From the NCBI GenBank assembly GCA_003550275.1, contig QXCW01000002.1:372001-436000 (forward strand): DNA of 64,000 nucleotides, given 5' to 3'. The notes beneath the pieces were generated by a model that worked only from the letters and a program-made list of their open reading frames with translations, was not told where the DNA came from and did not search any database. Positions 25,881 to 34,541 of this stretch are shown piece after piece; the stretch's first letter is position 1; every line of letters starts with the position of its first letter. Both the position numbers and the translations under genes were made by a program. The stretch comes from Flavobacteriaceae bacterium MAR_2010_72. Its GTDB lineage: Bacteria > Bacteroidota > Bacteroidia > Flavobacteriales > Flavobacteriaceae.

Positions 25881-26221
25881 TTGAGTTAACCAGTTCGGAG
25901 TCCATTTCCTCCAGCAAAAAGTAAAGAAATGCTTCTAATCAAAGTTTATATAAAGAGGTCATCTATAAACATAAAATCCAAGTAGTTTGTAAATAAGAAC
26001 TCAAAACGACTTGTATATGTGCTCCCAAAATTTGTAATAGGGAAGAATGAAAAATTGAAACACAATAGAAAACTAATCTTTAATACATTCATAGATTAAA
26101 ATTTAATTGAGCATCTCAATCGAGACGTTTCTTTGTTTTAAATCAATTTCGAATACAATAAAAATTGGAGGAATTTGAAATGTAGGAAGTCCATATTTTT
26201 AACTTTAATGAAAATGGACTT

Positions 26222-27637
26222 TTAAAAATTATTCTTATTTTGAAAATATTTACTAAATATTAAGAATAAAACACCACATAGTAACCAAGAAGGTAAGGTT
26301 ACAAAAGATAAGAACACGTCAAATTGGATGGATATAAAATAAAATAATCCAAAACTAATAGCCCAAGCTAATAAAACAGCTTTATTGAATTTTATATTTG
26401 CCACTTCAGCATAGTTTTTTACAATGCCAACTTTTTTATAGAAGAAATGTTCAAATACTATAATAGCTCCAAAGGGTGCTAAAATAAAACCGTAAAGGGC
26501 AACAAAACCTAACAATTTCATTGCGAACGCAGGGAATAAGCCAGCAATTGTAGCTACTGTTCCAGCTATAATGGTAACCCAAAATGTAGAAACCTTGGGT
26601 ATAATAGCTTGAAATGCTAATCCTGCTCTGTAAATGGTTGGGTTAGCGGTTGTCCATCCAGCAAGTACAACGGCAATAATTCCGAAAATACCAATAGCAT
26701 TATTTGCTAAAGGACCTGGAGCCACAGGAGGTGCTTCACCGTTACTTAAAAAGGCTTGAGCTTCAGGTGATTTTAAGTAGACAGCATATAATAAAGCCGC
26801 AGCTATCCACGCCATATAATGACCCACATACATTCCAGCAGTCGTTGTCCATCCTGAACTTACTTTTTTAGCAAATCTAAAAACTGATAAATCAGACATT
26901 CCTACATGCATAGCACCGTTACAAAACCATGACCAAATAACCACATGCCAAAAGGTGTATTTTATTTGTCCTGGAAACGGTTCGCCACCTTCTCCCCAAA
27001 TATTCCAAAAATCGCTAAAATTTGTAACTTCTAATTGATTTAAAGCCACAACGCCACAAGCAATAAAGGCTATAACTATTATTGGTGACATCCAGTTCGC
27101 CGCTTTAGAAACGGTGTCGTATCCTCTTGCTGCTATTAATGAGATTACAGCACCAATAATGATAACGATAATTATCCATGTAGCACCATTAGGCATTGTA
27201 TCAGTAAGTTTGGGCATTTCCATATTGAATGGAATTCCAACTGCTGTAGCAGAAACTGTTATCATGGCGCCAGCAAGGAAACAAAATAAAACACCATTAG
27301 CTAAGTTATAACCTGTAACTAGGTTCTTACCGCAAATTTTTTCTAATTGATAGTATAGGGTTAATCTATTTTTAACAGCAATTTCGGCCGTTAAAAACCG
27401 CCAGCATAAAACAGCTAATAAATTTCCAATTAATAAACCGACAATCAAATCAAAGGCACTAACACCCGCTGTTAAAAATAATGGACCAATCATAAATTCA
27501 GTTCCTGCTGCATGTTCTCCTGCATACATACCTAAAAAGCTTTTCCAGCCTTTAAGCTTTGATTGCGGAACAGGTTCTCTTTCAAATTCACCACCTGCAA
27601 TTTCTTCTATTTCTTCTTCTATATTGTATTGGCTCAT
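26222..27637 (-). CDS. NCS1-type permease in the rhamnose operon
   Basis: 471 residues, about twelve transmembrane helices, with features of the nucleobase:cation symporter-1 (cytosine/purine permease) family, such as the early GLLIGNLLAVLCWR and AGWTTANPTIYRAGLAF. It starts 10 bp after the lactate dehydrogenase gene and is the last gene of the rhamnose operon. The position suggests transport of a rhamnose-pathway compound (perhaps lactate or a sugar acid), which would be unusual for NCS1; the substrate is unknown. Confidence 0.75.
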   Translation of the reverse strand: MSQYNIEEEIEEIAGGEFEREPVPQSKLKGWKSFLGMYAGEHAAGTEFMIGPLFLTAGVSAFDLIVGLLIGNLLAVLCWRFLTAEIAVKNRLTLYYQLEKICGKNLVTGYNLANGVLFCFLAGAMITVSATAVGIPFNMEMPKLTDTMPNGATWIIIVIIIGAVISLIAARGYDTVSKAANWMSPIIVIAFIACGVVALNQLEVTNFSDFWNIWGEGGEPFPGQIKYTFWHVVIWSWFCNGAMHVGMSDLSVFRFAKKVSSGWTTTAGMYVGHYMAWIAAALLYAVYLKSPEAQAFLSNGEAPPVAPGPLANNAIGIFGIIAVVLAGWTTANPTIYRAGLAFQAIIPKVSTFWVTIIAGTVATIAGLFPAFAMKLLGFVALYGFILAPFGAIIVFEHFFYKKVGIVKNYAEVANIKFNKAVLLAWAISFGLFYFISIQFDVFLSFVTLPSWLLCGVLFLIFSKYFQNKNNF

Positions 27638-27647
27638 ATAATTGGTT

Positions 27648-28802
27648 TTAGTTGGTTTTTATTAAATGATTTGGAAAATCTTCAACGGTTTCACAGCACA
27701 ATTGTTCCATGACTTGTAGTAATTGTGTTTTTAATATAGAAATGGTATGGTCACCACCTTTGTTTCCTAAAGCAGAGACCCCGTACATAAAGCTACGCCC
27801 CATAAAAGTAAATTTAGCACCACTTGCCATGGCTCTTGCAATATCTGGACCAGAGCGAAGACCGCTATCTATCATCACTTCAATTTTATCGCCATATTTG
27901 GCAGTAATACGTTCTAATGGTTTTATGGTAGATTCTCCTGCATCTAATTGTCTGCCTCCATGATTTGATACAATAACGCCATCAATTCCTAAACGAATGG
28001 CCTCTTCAACATCTACTTCATTGGCAACACCTTTCAAAACTAATTTACCTTTCCACATATCGCGAATAGGTTTAATTTTGGCTTCATTAAGTCTGCCAGA
28101 AAAGGTGTGATCCATAAATTTCCCTAATTGTTTTAAATCTAAGCCTTTTGGCATATAAGGTTTTAAAGTTTCAAAATTTGGTTGCCCATATTTTAATGTG
28201 TTTAAAGCCCATGAAGGTTTTCCTAACACCTGTAATACGTTTTTAATGGACATTTTTGGGGGCATTGCAAGACCGTTTCTAATGTCTCTGGGTCTAAACC
28301 CAAAAGTAGGGACATCACATAAAATAACTAAAACAGGACATTCAGCTTCCGCGGCTCTTTTAATTAAATCGTCTCGTAAAGTATCTTCTGCAGGATGGTA
28401 TAATTGAAACCAAGCTTTTCCTTCGGTTAATTCACCAATTCTTTCAATACTACTAGTACTTACGGTACTTAATATAAAAGGAATGTTATGATTAAAGGCT
28501 GCTTTAGCTAGAATTTCAGGCGAATTAGGCCATATTAACCCTTGTAATCCAATGGGAGCAATACCAACAGGGGCATCATATTCAATACCAAATAATTTGG
28601 TTTTTAAACTCGACCCGTGATGATTTTTTAAATAGTTTGGTTTTAATTGTACCTCCCTTAATTCAGAAGTATTTCTAAGCAGATTCACGTCTTCATTACA
28701 ACCACCATCTAAATATTCGAATGCAAATTTTGGAATGCGTTTTTGCGCTTTATTTCTTAAATCGTCTATAGATGGGTATCTGGTATCAAATGTTAATGCC
28801 AT
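27648..28802 (-). CDS. lldD: FMN-dependent L-lactate dehydrogenase (LldD-like)
   Basis: 384 residues, FMN-dependent alpha-hydroxy-acid oxidase family TIM barrel. The catalytic region VSNHGGRQLDAGES and the FMN-binding SGLRSGPDIARAMASGAKFTFMGR are intact. It would oxidise L-lactate to pyruvate, feeding electrons to the respiratory chain. L-lactate arises from L-lactaldehyde made by the bifunctional aldolase-dehydrogenase of the same operon. 13 bp separate it from the kinase gene. Confidence 0.9.
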   Translation of the reverse strand: MALTFDTRYPSIDDLRNKAQKRIPKFAFEYLDGGCNEDVNLLRNTSELREVQLKPNYLKNHHGSSLKTKLFGIEYDAPVGIAPIGLQGLIWPNSPEILAKAAFNHNIPFILSTVSTSSIERIGELTEGKAWFQLYHPAEDTLRDDLIKRAAEAECPVLVILCDVPTFGFRPRDIRNGLAMPPKMSIKNVLQVLGKPSWALNTLKYGQPNFETLKPYMPKGLDLKQLGKFMDHTFSGRLNEAKIKPIRDMWKGKLVLKGVANEVDVEEAIRLGIDGVIVSNHGGRQLDAGESTIKPLERITAKYGDKIEVMIDSGLRSGPDIARAMASGAKFTFMGRSFMYGVSALGNKGGDHTISILKTQLLQVMEQLCCETVEDFPNHLIKTN

Positions 28803-28815
28803 AATGTTTAGTTTT

Positions 28816-30186
28816 TCACTTTATAATAAAGGGCACGTGCTTTTTAAGAGAATAATTTTCTTTTAAAAATTTAGAATTTAATTGAGTGTCTGATATTGAA
28901 ATGGCTGCTCCTAATGCAGAACCCAATGAAGAATCTGTAGTTCTTAATTTTTTATCTCTAAAATAATGAGATAATAATTTTATATATACATCATTATTAC
29001 TAAAGCCACCGTCTACATATAATCTTTTAATGTCATCATCACCAATTGCTTTTTTTATACTTTTAATTTGTAGAAGCACCAACTCTGTCATGAGTTGGTG
29101 GTAAGCATGCTCATATTTTGTATATGAGAGACTTGTTTCTTCCGGCATATCTCCATCAACAATTCCATCCCATTTAAAGTAATGTTTAAAATCTTTTATA
29201 ATTTCAAAATAAGTATCGTAATCAAATTTCACACTTCTGTGATAATCATCTGAAACTCCAAAAAGTTTATCAAGTTTAGTCACTTGAATCTTATATTCGT
29301 TACCTAAAAAAATACTATTGGCTTTTACTGCTTTTCCGTTAATACGCATATAATTAATGGCATCTTTATCGCTTTCTGAAGAAGAAATAGGATTTTTTGT
29401 AAATGGATTTAACGAAATACTCCAAGTACCTGTTGAAACTAAAACAAATTTTTTCTTGATGCTTCTTACATATGGCAATAATGCAGAAGAACTATCATGA
29501 ATACCAACGCCAATTTTTATGCGTTTACCATTGTAATTCATGTTGATACTTGTTTCGGTTGAAACTATTGGTGGTAATATTTGATGTATATTTTCGGTAT
29601 AAACCCATTGATGATAATCTTTTTTATTATAATCCCAAAGCGCTGTATGGGAACCTATACTTGTGTATTCGCTTAAAGGAATACTAGTAAAAATATAGCT
29701 AAGATATTGAGGTAGATGTAATGAGTATTTTATTTTTTTAAATATTTCTGGTTTGGTGTATTTAATCCAATAAAGTTGCATGCCTGAATTTAGCATACTT
29801 AAATCTGAACACCCAGTTGTTTTTAAAAAGGCTTCCTTGGATCCATATTTTTCTAAAAAGGAATCAACTAATCTTTTATCTACTGGTTTTGTGTAATTAT
29901 AAAGCGGTGTTAGAATTTCTCCATTTTCGTCTAGGTGCACAAAACTGGCTCCATAGGTTGAAAAGTTAATAGCTTTTACGTTATATTTTGATTGGTTAAG
30001 AATATTTTCAAAAACACGTTTTAACCATCTTTGAAGTTCTGGTAAATTCTCGGTTGGATGTCCGTCTTCATCTTCTATTTCATCAAAATGAATATATTCT
30101 TTGTGAACCTCTTTAAAATTTTTATCAAAAAGAAAGAATTTTTTATTGGTTTTCCCAATATCGAATATAGCAGTTACATCCTTCAT
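28816..30186 (-). CDS. FGGY-family L-rhamnulokinase
   Basis: 456 residues. Actin-like kinase with N-terminal AIFDIGKTNKKFFLFD, VSTGTWSISLNP in the middle and RLYVDGGFSNNDVYIKLL near the end. FGGY kinases phosphorylate sugars with ATP; between rhamnose isomerase and lactate dehydrogenase it should make L-rhamnulose 1-phosphate. It belongs to the divergent type found with RhaI in Bacteroidota rather than Escherichia-type RhaB. Start lies 9 bp after the isomerase stop. Confidence 0.88.
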   Translation of the reverse strand: MKDVTAIFDIGKTNKKFFLFDKNFKEVHKEYIHFDEIEDEDGHPTENLPELQRWLKRVFENILNQSKYNVKAINFSTYGASFVHLDENGEILTPLYNYTKPVDKRLVDSFLEKYGSKEAFLKTTGCSDLSMLNSGMQLYWIKYTKPEIFKKIKYSLHLPQYLSYIFTSIPLSEYTSIGSHTALWDYNKKDYHQWVYTENIHQILPPIVSTETSINMNYNGKRIKIGVGIHDSSSALLPYVRSIKKKFVLVSTGTWSISLNPFTKNPISSSESDKDAINYMRINGKAVKANSIFLGNEYKIQVTKLDKLFGVSDDYHRSVKFDYDTYFEIIKDFKHYFKWDGIVDGDMPEETSLSYTKYEHAYHQLMTELVLLQIKSIKKAIGDDDIKRLYVDGGFSNNDVYIKLLSHYFRDKKLRTTDSSLGSALGAAISISDTQLNSKFLKENYSLKKHVPFIIK

Positions 30187-30195
30187 ATTAAAAAA

Positions 30196-31464
30196 TTACA
30201 ACCCCGTGGCAACAGTGTGTTTTCCTCTTTCCTTTATAAGCTCTTCTCTAACGTTTAACGAACGGTATGCTTGCAATGGGTTTATGGCAGCCCCTATTTT
30301 TAAACGCGCTTCTTGCAACAAAGGACGAACATCTGTTCTATATGCGGCTTGCAGAACTTCCTGACATTTGACAACATCATTTTCTTGTTGAGCCGATTTT
30401 AATTCATTTTGATCAACCAACAACGCTTTTGCATAGGCTTCTTGGATGGCTTCAAGGGATTGAATTAAATCTTCCAATGGGTCTTTTATATTATGGCTGG
30501 CATCAATCATCCACGCTAAATCTGGATTTTGAGGATTGTTTTGCATGCCGTAAACCAATTCATTAAAAATCAAGAATAATGCATAAGGCTTAATACTTCC
30601 AACGGTCAAATCATCATCGCCATATTTGCTGTCATTAAAATGGAACCCCCCTAATTTCCCTTTCAACATTAAAATAGATACTATTTGCTCAATATTGCTG
30701 TTTGGTAAATGATGACCTAAATCAACCAACGAATACGCCTTCTCTCCACAAGCATTGGCTAACATAAAGGAGGTTCCCCAATCTTGAATAACCGTACTAT
30801 AAAAATTAGGTTCGTAAGGCTTGTATTCAATAAGCATCTTCCAATCGTTTGGAAGGGCTTTATAAATATCTTTTAAGCTGTTTTCTGTGTTTTGAAGTGC
30901 TGTTTGAAAATTGTTCTGCCCTGGAAAACAAGAGCCATCTGCTAACCAAACCGTTAAGCTTTTAGAGCCTAGTTTATTTCCAATATTTATAACATCTAAA
31001 TTATGCTGAATAGCTTGTTGCCTAACAGCTTCACTAGTATTACTCAATGAGCCATACTTATAACTTTCTTTTGCGTTTTTTTGATCTTGAAACGTATTGG
31101 AATTTACCGCATCAAACTTGATATCCAATGAACTTGCTAATTGTTTAATAGCATTGTAATCTTCTGGCACATCCCAAGGAATATGTAATGAAACCGCTCC
31201 TGCTGTTTGGGTAAGTGCATGCAATATCCCAACATCTTCAATTTTTTGTTCTAATGAACGAGGTTCTCCACCACCTGGAAAACGACCAAAACGAGTTCCG
31301 CCAGTACCTAAAGCCCAAGATGGAATGGCAATTTGAAAGTCAATTAATTTTTGGATAATACTTTCGGTTTCACCAATTTCTGATGCTGTGAAAACTAATT
31401 TATTGGTATGAGATTTAATTAAATCTTCATTATGTAAGGCTATTTTGTTTGAATCAATTAACAT
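30196..31464 (-). CDS. rhaI: L-rhamnose isomerase, RhaI type
   Basis: 422 residues, xylose-isomerase-like TIM barrel of the RhaI (Pseudomonas-type) class. Likely metal ligands: Glu in LIEYKPYEPNF, Asp and His in VDLGHHLPN and the Asp residues of FHFNDSKYGDDD. It converts L-rhamnose to L-rhamnulose. The substrate-side gene RhaM upstream is disrupted, but this gene is intact. Confidence 0.92.
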   Translation of the reverse strand: MLIDSNKIALHNEDLIKSHTNKLVFTASEIGETESIIQKLIDFQIAIPSWALGTGGTRFGRFPGGGEPRSLEQKIEDVGILHALTQTAGAVSLHIPWDVPEDYNAIKQLASSLDIKFDAVNSNTFQDQKNAKESYKYGSLSNTSEAVRQQAIQHNLDVINIGNKLGSKSLTVWLADGSCFPGQNNFQTALQNTENSLKDIYKALPNDWKMLIEYKPYEPNFYSTVIQDWGTSFMLANACGEKAYSLVDLGHHLPNSNIEQIVSILMLKGKLGGFHFNDSKYGDDDLTVGSIKPYALFLIFNELVYGMQNNPQNPDLAWMIDASHNIKDPLEDLIQSLEAIQEAYAKALLVDQNELKSAQQENDVVKCQEVLQAAYRTDVRPLLQEARLKIGAAINPLQAYRSLNVREELIKERGKHTVATGL

Positions 31465-31474
31465 AGTATTTTTT

Positions 31475-31789
31475 TTAAGGTAAATAAAAAACTTCTTTTA
31501 AAGTAGTAGTTAATGGTGAATTATCAGGATTCGTTTCCATAATATCACTCATATACTTCCACTATTTCTGTATTGCAGGGTGCTTCGATAGTTCGTCTAA
31601 TAAAGCTGGGGTTTCAATTTTTAAAACTGCAAACAAAGCATTTGTGCTTGGGTCTAAGAAAATAGAATAATCGGCAACTCCAATATTTTTTAGTAAAGCT
31701 ACAAGTTCTGGCCGGATTTCATCATGTTGGCGTTGGTATTCTTGAACCTGCTCTTGATGAAGCTGCATTTTAAAAGCTACTTTTTCCAT
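31475..31789 (-). pseudogene. rhaM: L-rhamnose mutarotase RhaM with in-frame amber codon
   Basis: The minus-strand frame starts at 31789 and gives MEKVAFKMQLHQEQVQEYQ and the mutarotase core up to HPAIQK. A TAG at 31562-31564 follows, then the same frame continues WKYMSDIMETNPDNSP to a TAA at 31475-31477. The full frame is 105 codons, exactly the usual RhaM length of 104 residues. QKWWKYM is the expected text, so TGG became TAG. The enzyme would interconvert rhamnose anomers; loss only slows the pathway, since mutarotation also happens spontaneously. Confidence 0.85.
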
Positions 31790-31874
31790 ATAAATTCTAT
31801 TTACAAATTTAAATAAATCTAACGCCCTAAAGATACGGACGTTAGAAAAATCAATTTAAAAACCAAATTCAAAT

Positions 31875-34010
31875 TTATCTGTAAAAGCCCATTGCTACAC
31901 CACCATCCACATTCAAGGCATTTCCAGTTGATTTATTCAACAAACCACCTACAAATGCAAAACAAGCATTGGCAATATCATCGGGCAATATAATTTCATT
32001 CAATAACGTACGTTTCGCATAATAAGCAGGCAGTTCTGCAACTGTAACTCCATAGGCTTTAGCACGACCTTCAGCCCAACCACCTGACCAAATATTGGAA
32101 TCAGAGATGACGGCATCTGGGTTTACGGTATTCACACGGATTTTGTCAGGACCTAATTCGGCAGCCATTAAACGAGTAAGGTGCGCTTGAGCCGCTTTGG
32201 CAGAACCATAACCAGGATTATTGGGGCCTGCAACTACTGCATTTTTGGACACAATATTTACTAAATCTCCACCAAATCCTTGTTTGCGCATCACTTCTAT
32301 TCCGGCCTTAGAAACAATAAATTGCCCTTTCACCAAAATATCATATAATTTATCCCAATCTTCTAAACTGTGTTCTGCAATTGATTTTGAGATACTAATT
32401 CCAGCATTATTAACTACAATATCAACCCCTCCAAAAGCCAAACAAGCGGCATCTAACGCTTTTTCTGTACTTTTTTCATCAGTCACGTTCAATAAAGTAC
32501 TTGAAATAGCATCTTTACCAAAAGTTTTAATAAAATCAGCTGCAGCGCCTTCTAAACGTTCGACATTGATGTCGTTGATAACTACACAAGCGCCTTCCTC
32601 AGCAAATCTTTTTGCAATAGCATTACCTATTCCACCTGCAGAACCTGTAATCAAAGCGATTCGTCCGGACAATGCTTTAGGCTTTGGCATACGTTGCAAC
32701 TTCGCCTCTTCCAATAACCAATATTCAATATCAAAAGCTTCTTGACGAGGTAAAGCCGTATATTCTGAAACTGCTTCCGCACCTTTCATAACATTTACCG
32801 CATTTGTATAATATTCTGATGCTAAGCGAGCCATTGTTTTATCTTTTGCAAAAGTAAACATCCCTACACCTGGATATAAAATTACCACAGGATTCGGGTC
32901 ACGCATCGCTGGTGAATTTGATTTTTTACAAGTGTTATAGTATTCAGAGTACATTTGGCGGTAGGCTTCAAAAGCTGGAGTCAACTTCGCTTTGATAGCT
33001 TCAACATCCGATAAATCTTCATTTGGAGCCAATTCAATTACTAAAGGACTTATTTTAGTTCTCAAGAAATGATCTGGACAAGAAGTTCCAAGAGGAGCTA
33101 ATTTTTCTAAATCATTCGAATTGATGAATTCCAACACTCTAGCATCATCTGTATAATGTCCAATCATTTTACGTTCTGAAGAACAGAAACCTCTCAAAAT
33201 TGGAGCTAATTTTGCCGCTTGTAATTGACGTGCATCAACTGGAAGGCTTTCGGTTTTTTGTCCTCCAAATACAGGACGTGTTTTACCGTAGTTGCTTTCT
33301 AAATACTCTGCACATTTTTCAATTACTTCCAGTGTATTGATGTAACTTTCATAAGAAGTATCTCCCCAAGTAAACAAACCGTGAGAACCCAACATTACTC
33401 CTTTTAATTTTTTTCCTTTCTTTTCCGCTTCTTCTAGACATGCACGCATTTGCAAACCTAAGTCGAAACCAGGACGTTGCCATCCAACCCAACCAATTTC
33501 TCCGTCGAATAATTCTTCTGTAATTTTCTTTCCCTCTTTTGCAGCACAAATTGCTATTGCAGCATCTGGATGTAAGTGATCAATATGTTTGAAAGGTAAG
33601 AAACCGTGTAAAGGCGTATCAATTGAAGGGGCTTTTGAAGCTAAATCGAAAATACAGTGATTGAATAACTCTACCATTTCATCTTCAAATTCAATCCCTC
33701 TATATACATTTTCAAGATTACGCAATCTTTCTAAATAAAGTGCCGCACATCCTGATTTTGTTAATGTTCCAATGTCTCCACCTGAACCTTTGATCCACAT
33801 TACTTCGGACTCCGTTCCAGTTAAAGGATCTTTATCTCTAATCTTCACAGAAGTATTTCCACCTCCATAATTCGTTAATCTCAAATCGGCTCCTAATAAA
33901 TTAGAACGATAGATAAAAAGTGCTACTTCGTCTCCTGCTAATTCCTTAGCTTTAACTTCATCCCAAAGGTAGCTTACGTGCTGAAAAGTCATGTTATTTA
34001 TATTTGACAT
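31875..34010 (-). CDS. Bifunctional rhamnulose-1-phosphate aldolase / L-lactaldehyde dehydrogenase
   Basis: 711 residues from the chosen start at 34010 (MSNINNMTFQHVSYLW); the frame runs open up to 34121 but the extra residues lie in the RhaT gene region. N-terminal class II aldolase (about 10-420, zinc ligands in PLHGFLPFKHIDHLHPDA and SHGLFTWG). C-terminal short-chain dehydrogenase (about 435-711, TGSAGGIG and YGSAKAA). Products are dihydroxyacetone phosphate and L-lactate (via L-lactaldehyde). This RhaE/RhaW-type fusion is common in Bacteroidota. Intact. Confidence 0.92.
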   Translation of the reverse strand: MSNINNMTFQHVSYLWDEVKAKELAGDEVALFIYRSNLLGADLRLTNYGGGNTSVKIRDKDPLTGTESEVMWIKGSGGDIGTLTKSGCAALYLERLRNLENVYRGIEFEDEMVELFNHCIFDLASKAPSIDTPLHGFLPFKHIDHLHPDAAIAICAAKEGKKITEELFDGEIGWVGWQRPGFDLGLQMRACLEEAEKKGKKLKGVMLGSHGLFTWGDTSYESYINTLEVIEKCAEYLESNYGKTRPVFGGQKTESLPVDARQLQAAKLAPILRGFCSSERKMIGHYTDDARVLEFINSNDLEKLAPLGTSCPDHFLRTKISPLVIELAPNEDLSDVEAIKAKLTPAFEAYRQMYSEYYNTCKKSNSPAMRDPNPVVILYPGVGMFTFAKDKTMARLASEYYTNAVNVMKGAEAVSEYTALPRQEAFDIEYWLLEEAKLQRMPKPKALSGRIALITGSAGGIGNAIAKRFAEEGACVVINDINVERLEGAAADFIKTFGKDAISSTLLNVTDEKSTEKALDAACLAFGGVDIVVNNAGISISKSIAEHSLEDWDKLYDILVKGQFIVSKAGIEVMRKQGFGGDLVNIVSKNAVVAGPNNPGYGSAKAAQAHLTRLMAAELGPDKIRVNTVNPDAVISDSNIWSGGWAEGRAKAYGVTVAELPAYYAKRTLLNEIILPDDIANACFAFVGGLLNKSTGNALNVDGGVAMGFYR

Positions 34011-34060
34011 AGTGTGTTGTATAAAAAGTGATATATATAAGAATCTGATTTTTTTTATTA

Positions 34061-34324
34061 TTAAAGTGAATTTCCTATTCCAACTAATACAATGGAAGCG
34101 AGTATTAGACCTATTCCCCAAAGAAAAGTTCTACTAATGATTTCTACAAAGTTTGGAATAGTCAAATACGCTGCAATTGGAGGAACTATCAACCAAGAGA
34201 AAAATCCTCCCACAATCCAATAGCTTTCCCAGGCCCAACCTCTAACCTTTTTAAAAGGCATATAAAAACTCCCTGAAGAGAAACCTCCTATCGAGTGAAA
34301 AAGCAATCCGAGTAATGATTCCAT
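34061..34324 (-). pseudogene. rhaT: L-rhamnose/H+ symporter RhaT with an internal deletion
   Basis: Only 87 codons remain of a family of about 340. The first 58 residues match the RhaT N-terminus (GGFSSGSFYMPFKKVRGWAW, VGGFFSWLIVPP). After PNFVEIIS comes RTFLWGIGLILASIVLVGIG, which is the last transmembrane helix and C-terminal end. Some 250 residues in between are gone and the reading frame is kept. The remnant cannot be a working transporter, so rhamnose uptake must depend on another protein. It lies at the head of the rhamnose operon. Confidence 0.8.
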
Positions 34325-34360
34325 TTGGTAATTTAATTTATAGTTATTGATTATGGTGTT

Positions 34361-34406
34361 GTAAAATAAGAGAATATCTAGAACAAAACAGTCCTATACA
34401 GTCCTT
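34361..34406 (-). promoter_or_regulatory. Rhamnose-type promoter motif upstream of the rha operon
   Basis: On the minus strand AGGACTGT occurs twice 10 bp apart (34405-34398 and 34395-34388). A -7-like box TATTTTAC lies at 34368-34361, starting 28 bp after the start of TAGGACTGTT. The same layout is found at two other promoters in the island. Confidence 0.6.
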
Positions 34407-34541
34407 ACAAAACCCCTTTTTTTTTATTATACTCTCCTAATCCTTCAGGACTCTCAAAAGAGTGGAAGACTTGATAAGAATCGGCGACTAGTCATTTATA
34501 TTTTTCTCAATGAATCTATTATTATTTTGAATATAAACTCA

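Noticed and set aside
34061-34324. 87-codon small membrane protein
   Set aside because: Both ends match RhaT and the middle is missing, so a deletion remnant explains it better than a new small protein.
31562-34324. Stop-codon reassignment or programmed readthrough
   Set aside because: TAG and TAA both occur as internal stops, only in a few genes, and all other genes end normally at these codons. Mutation or error is simpler.
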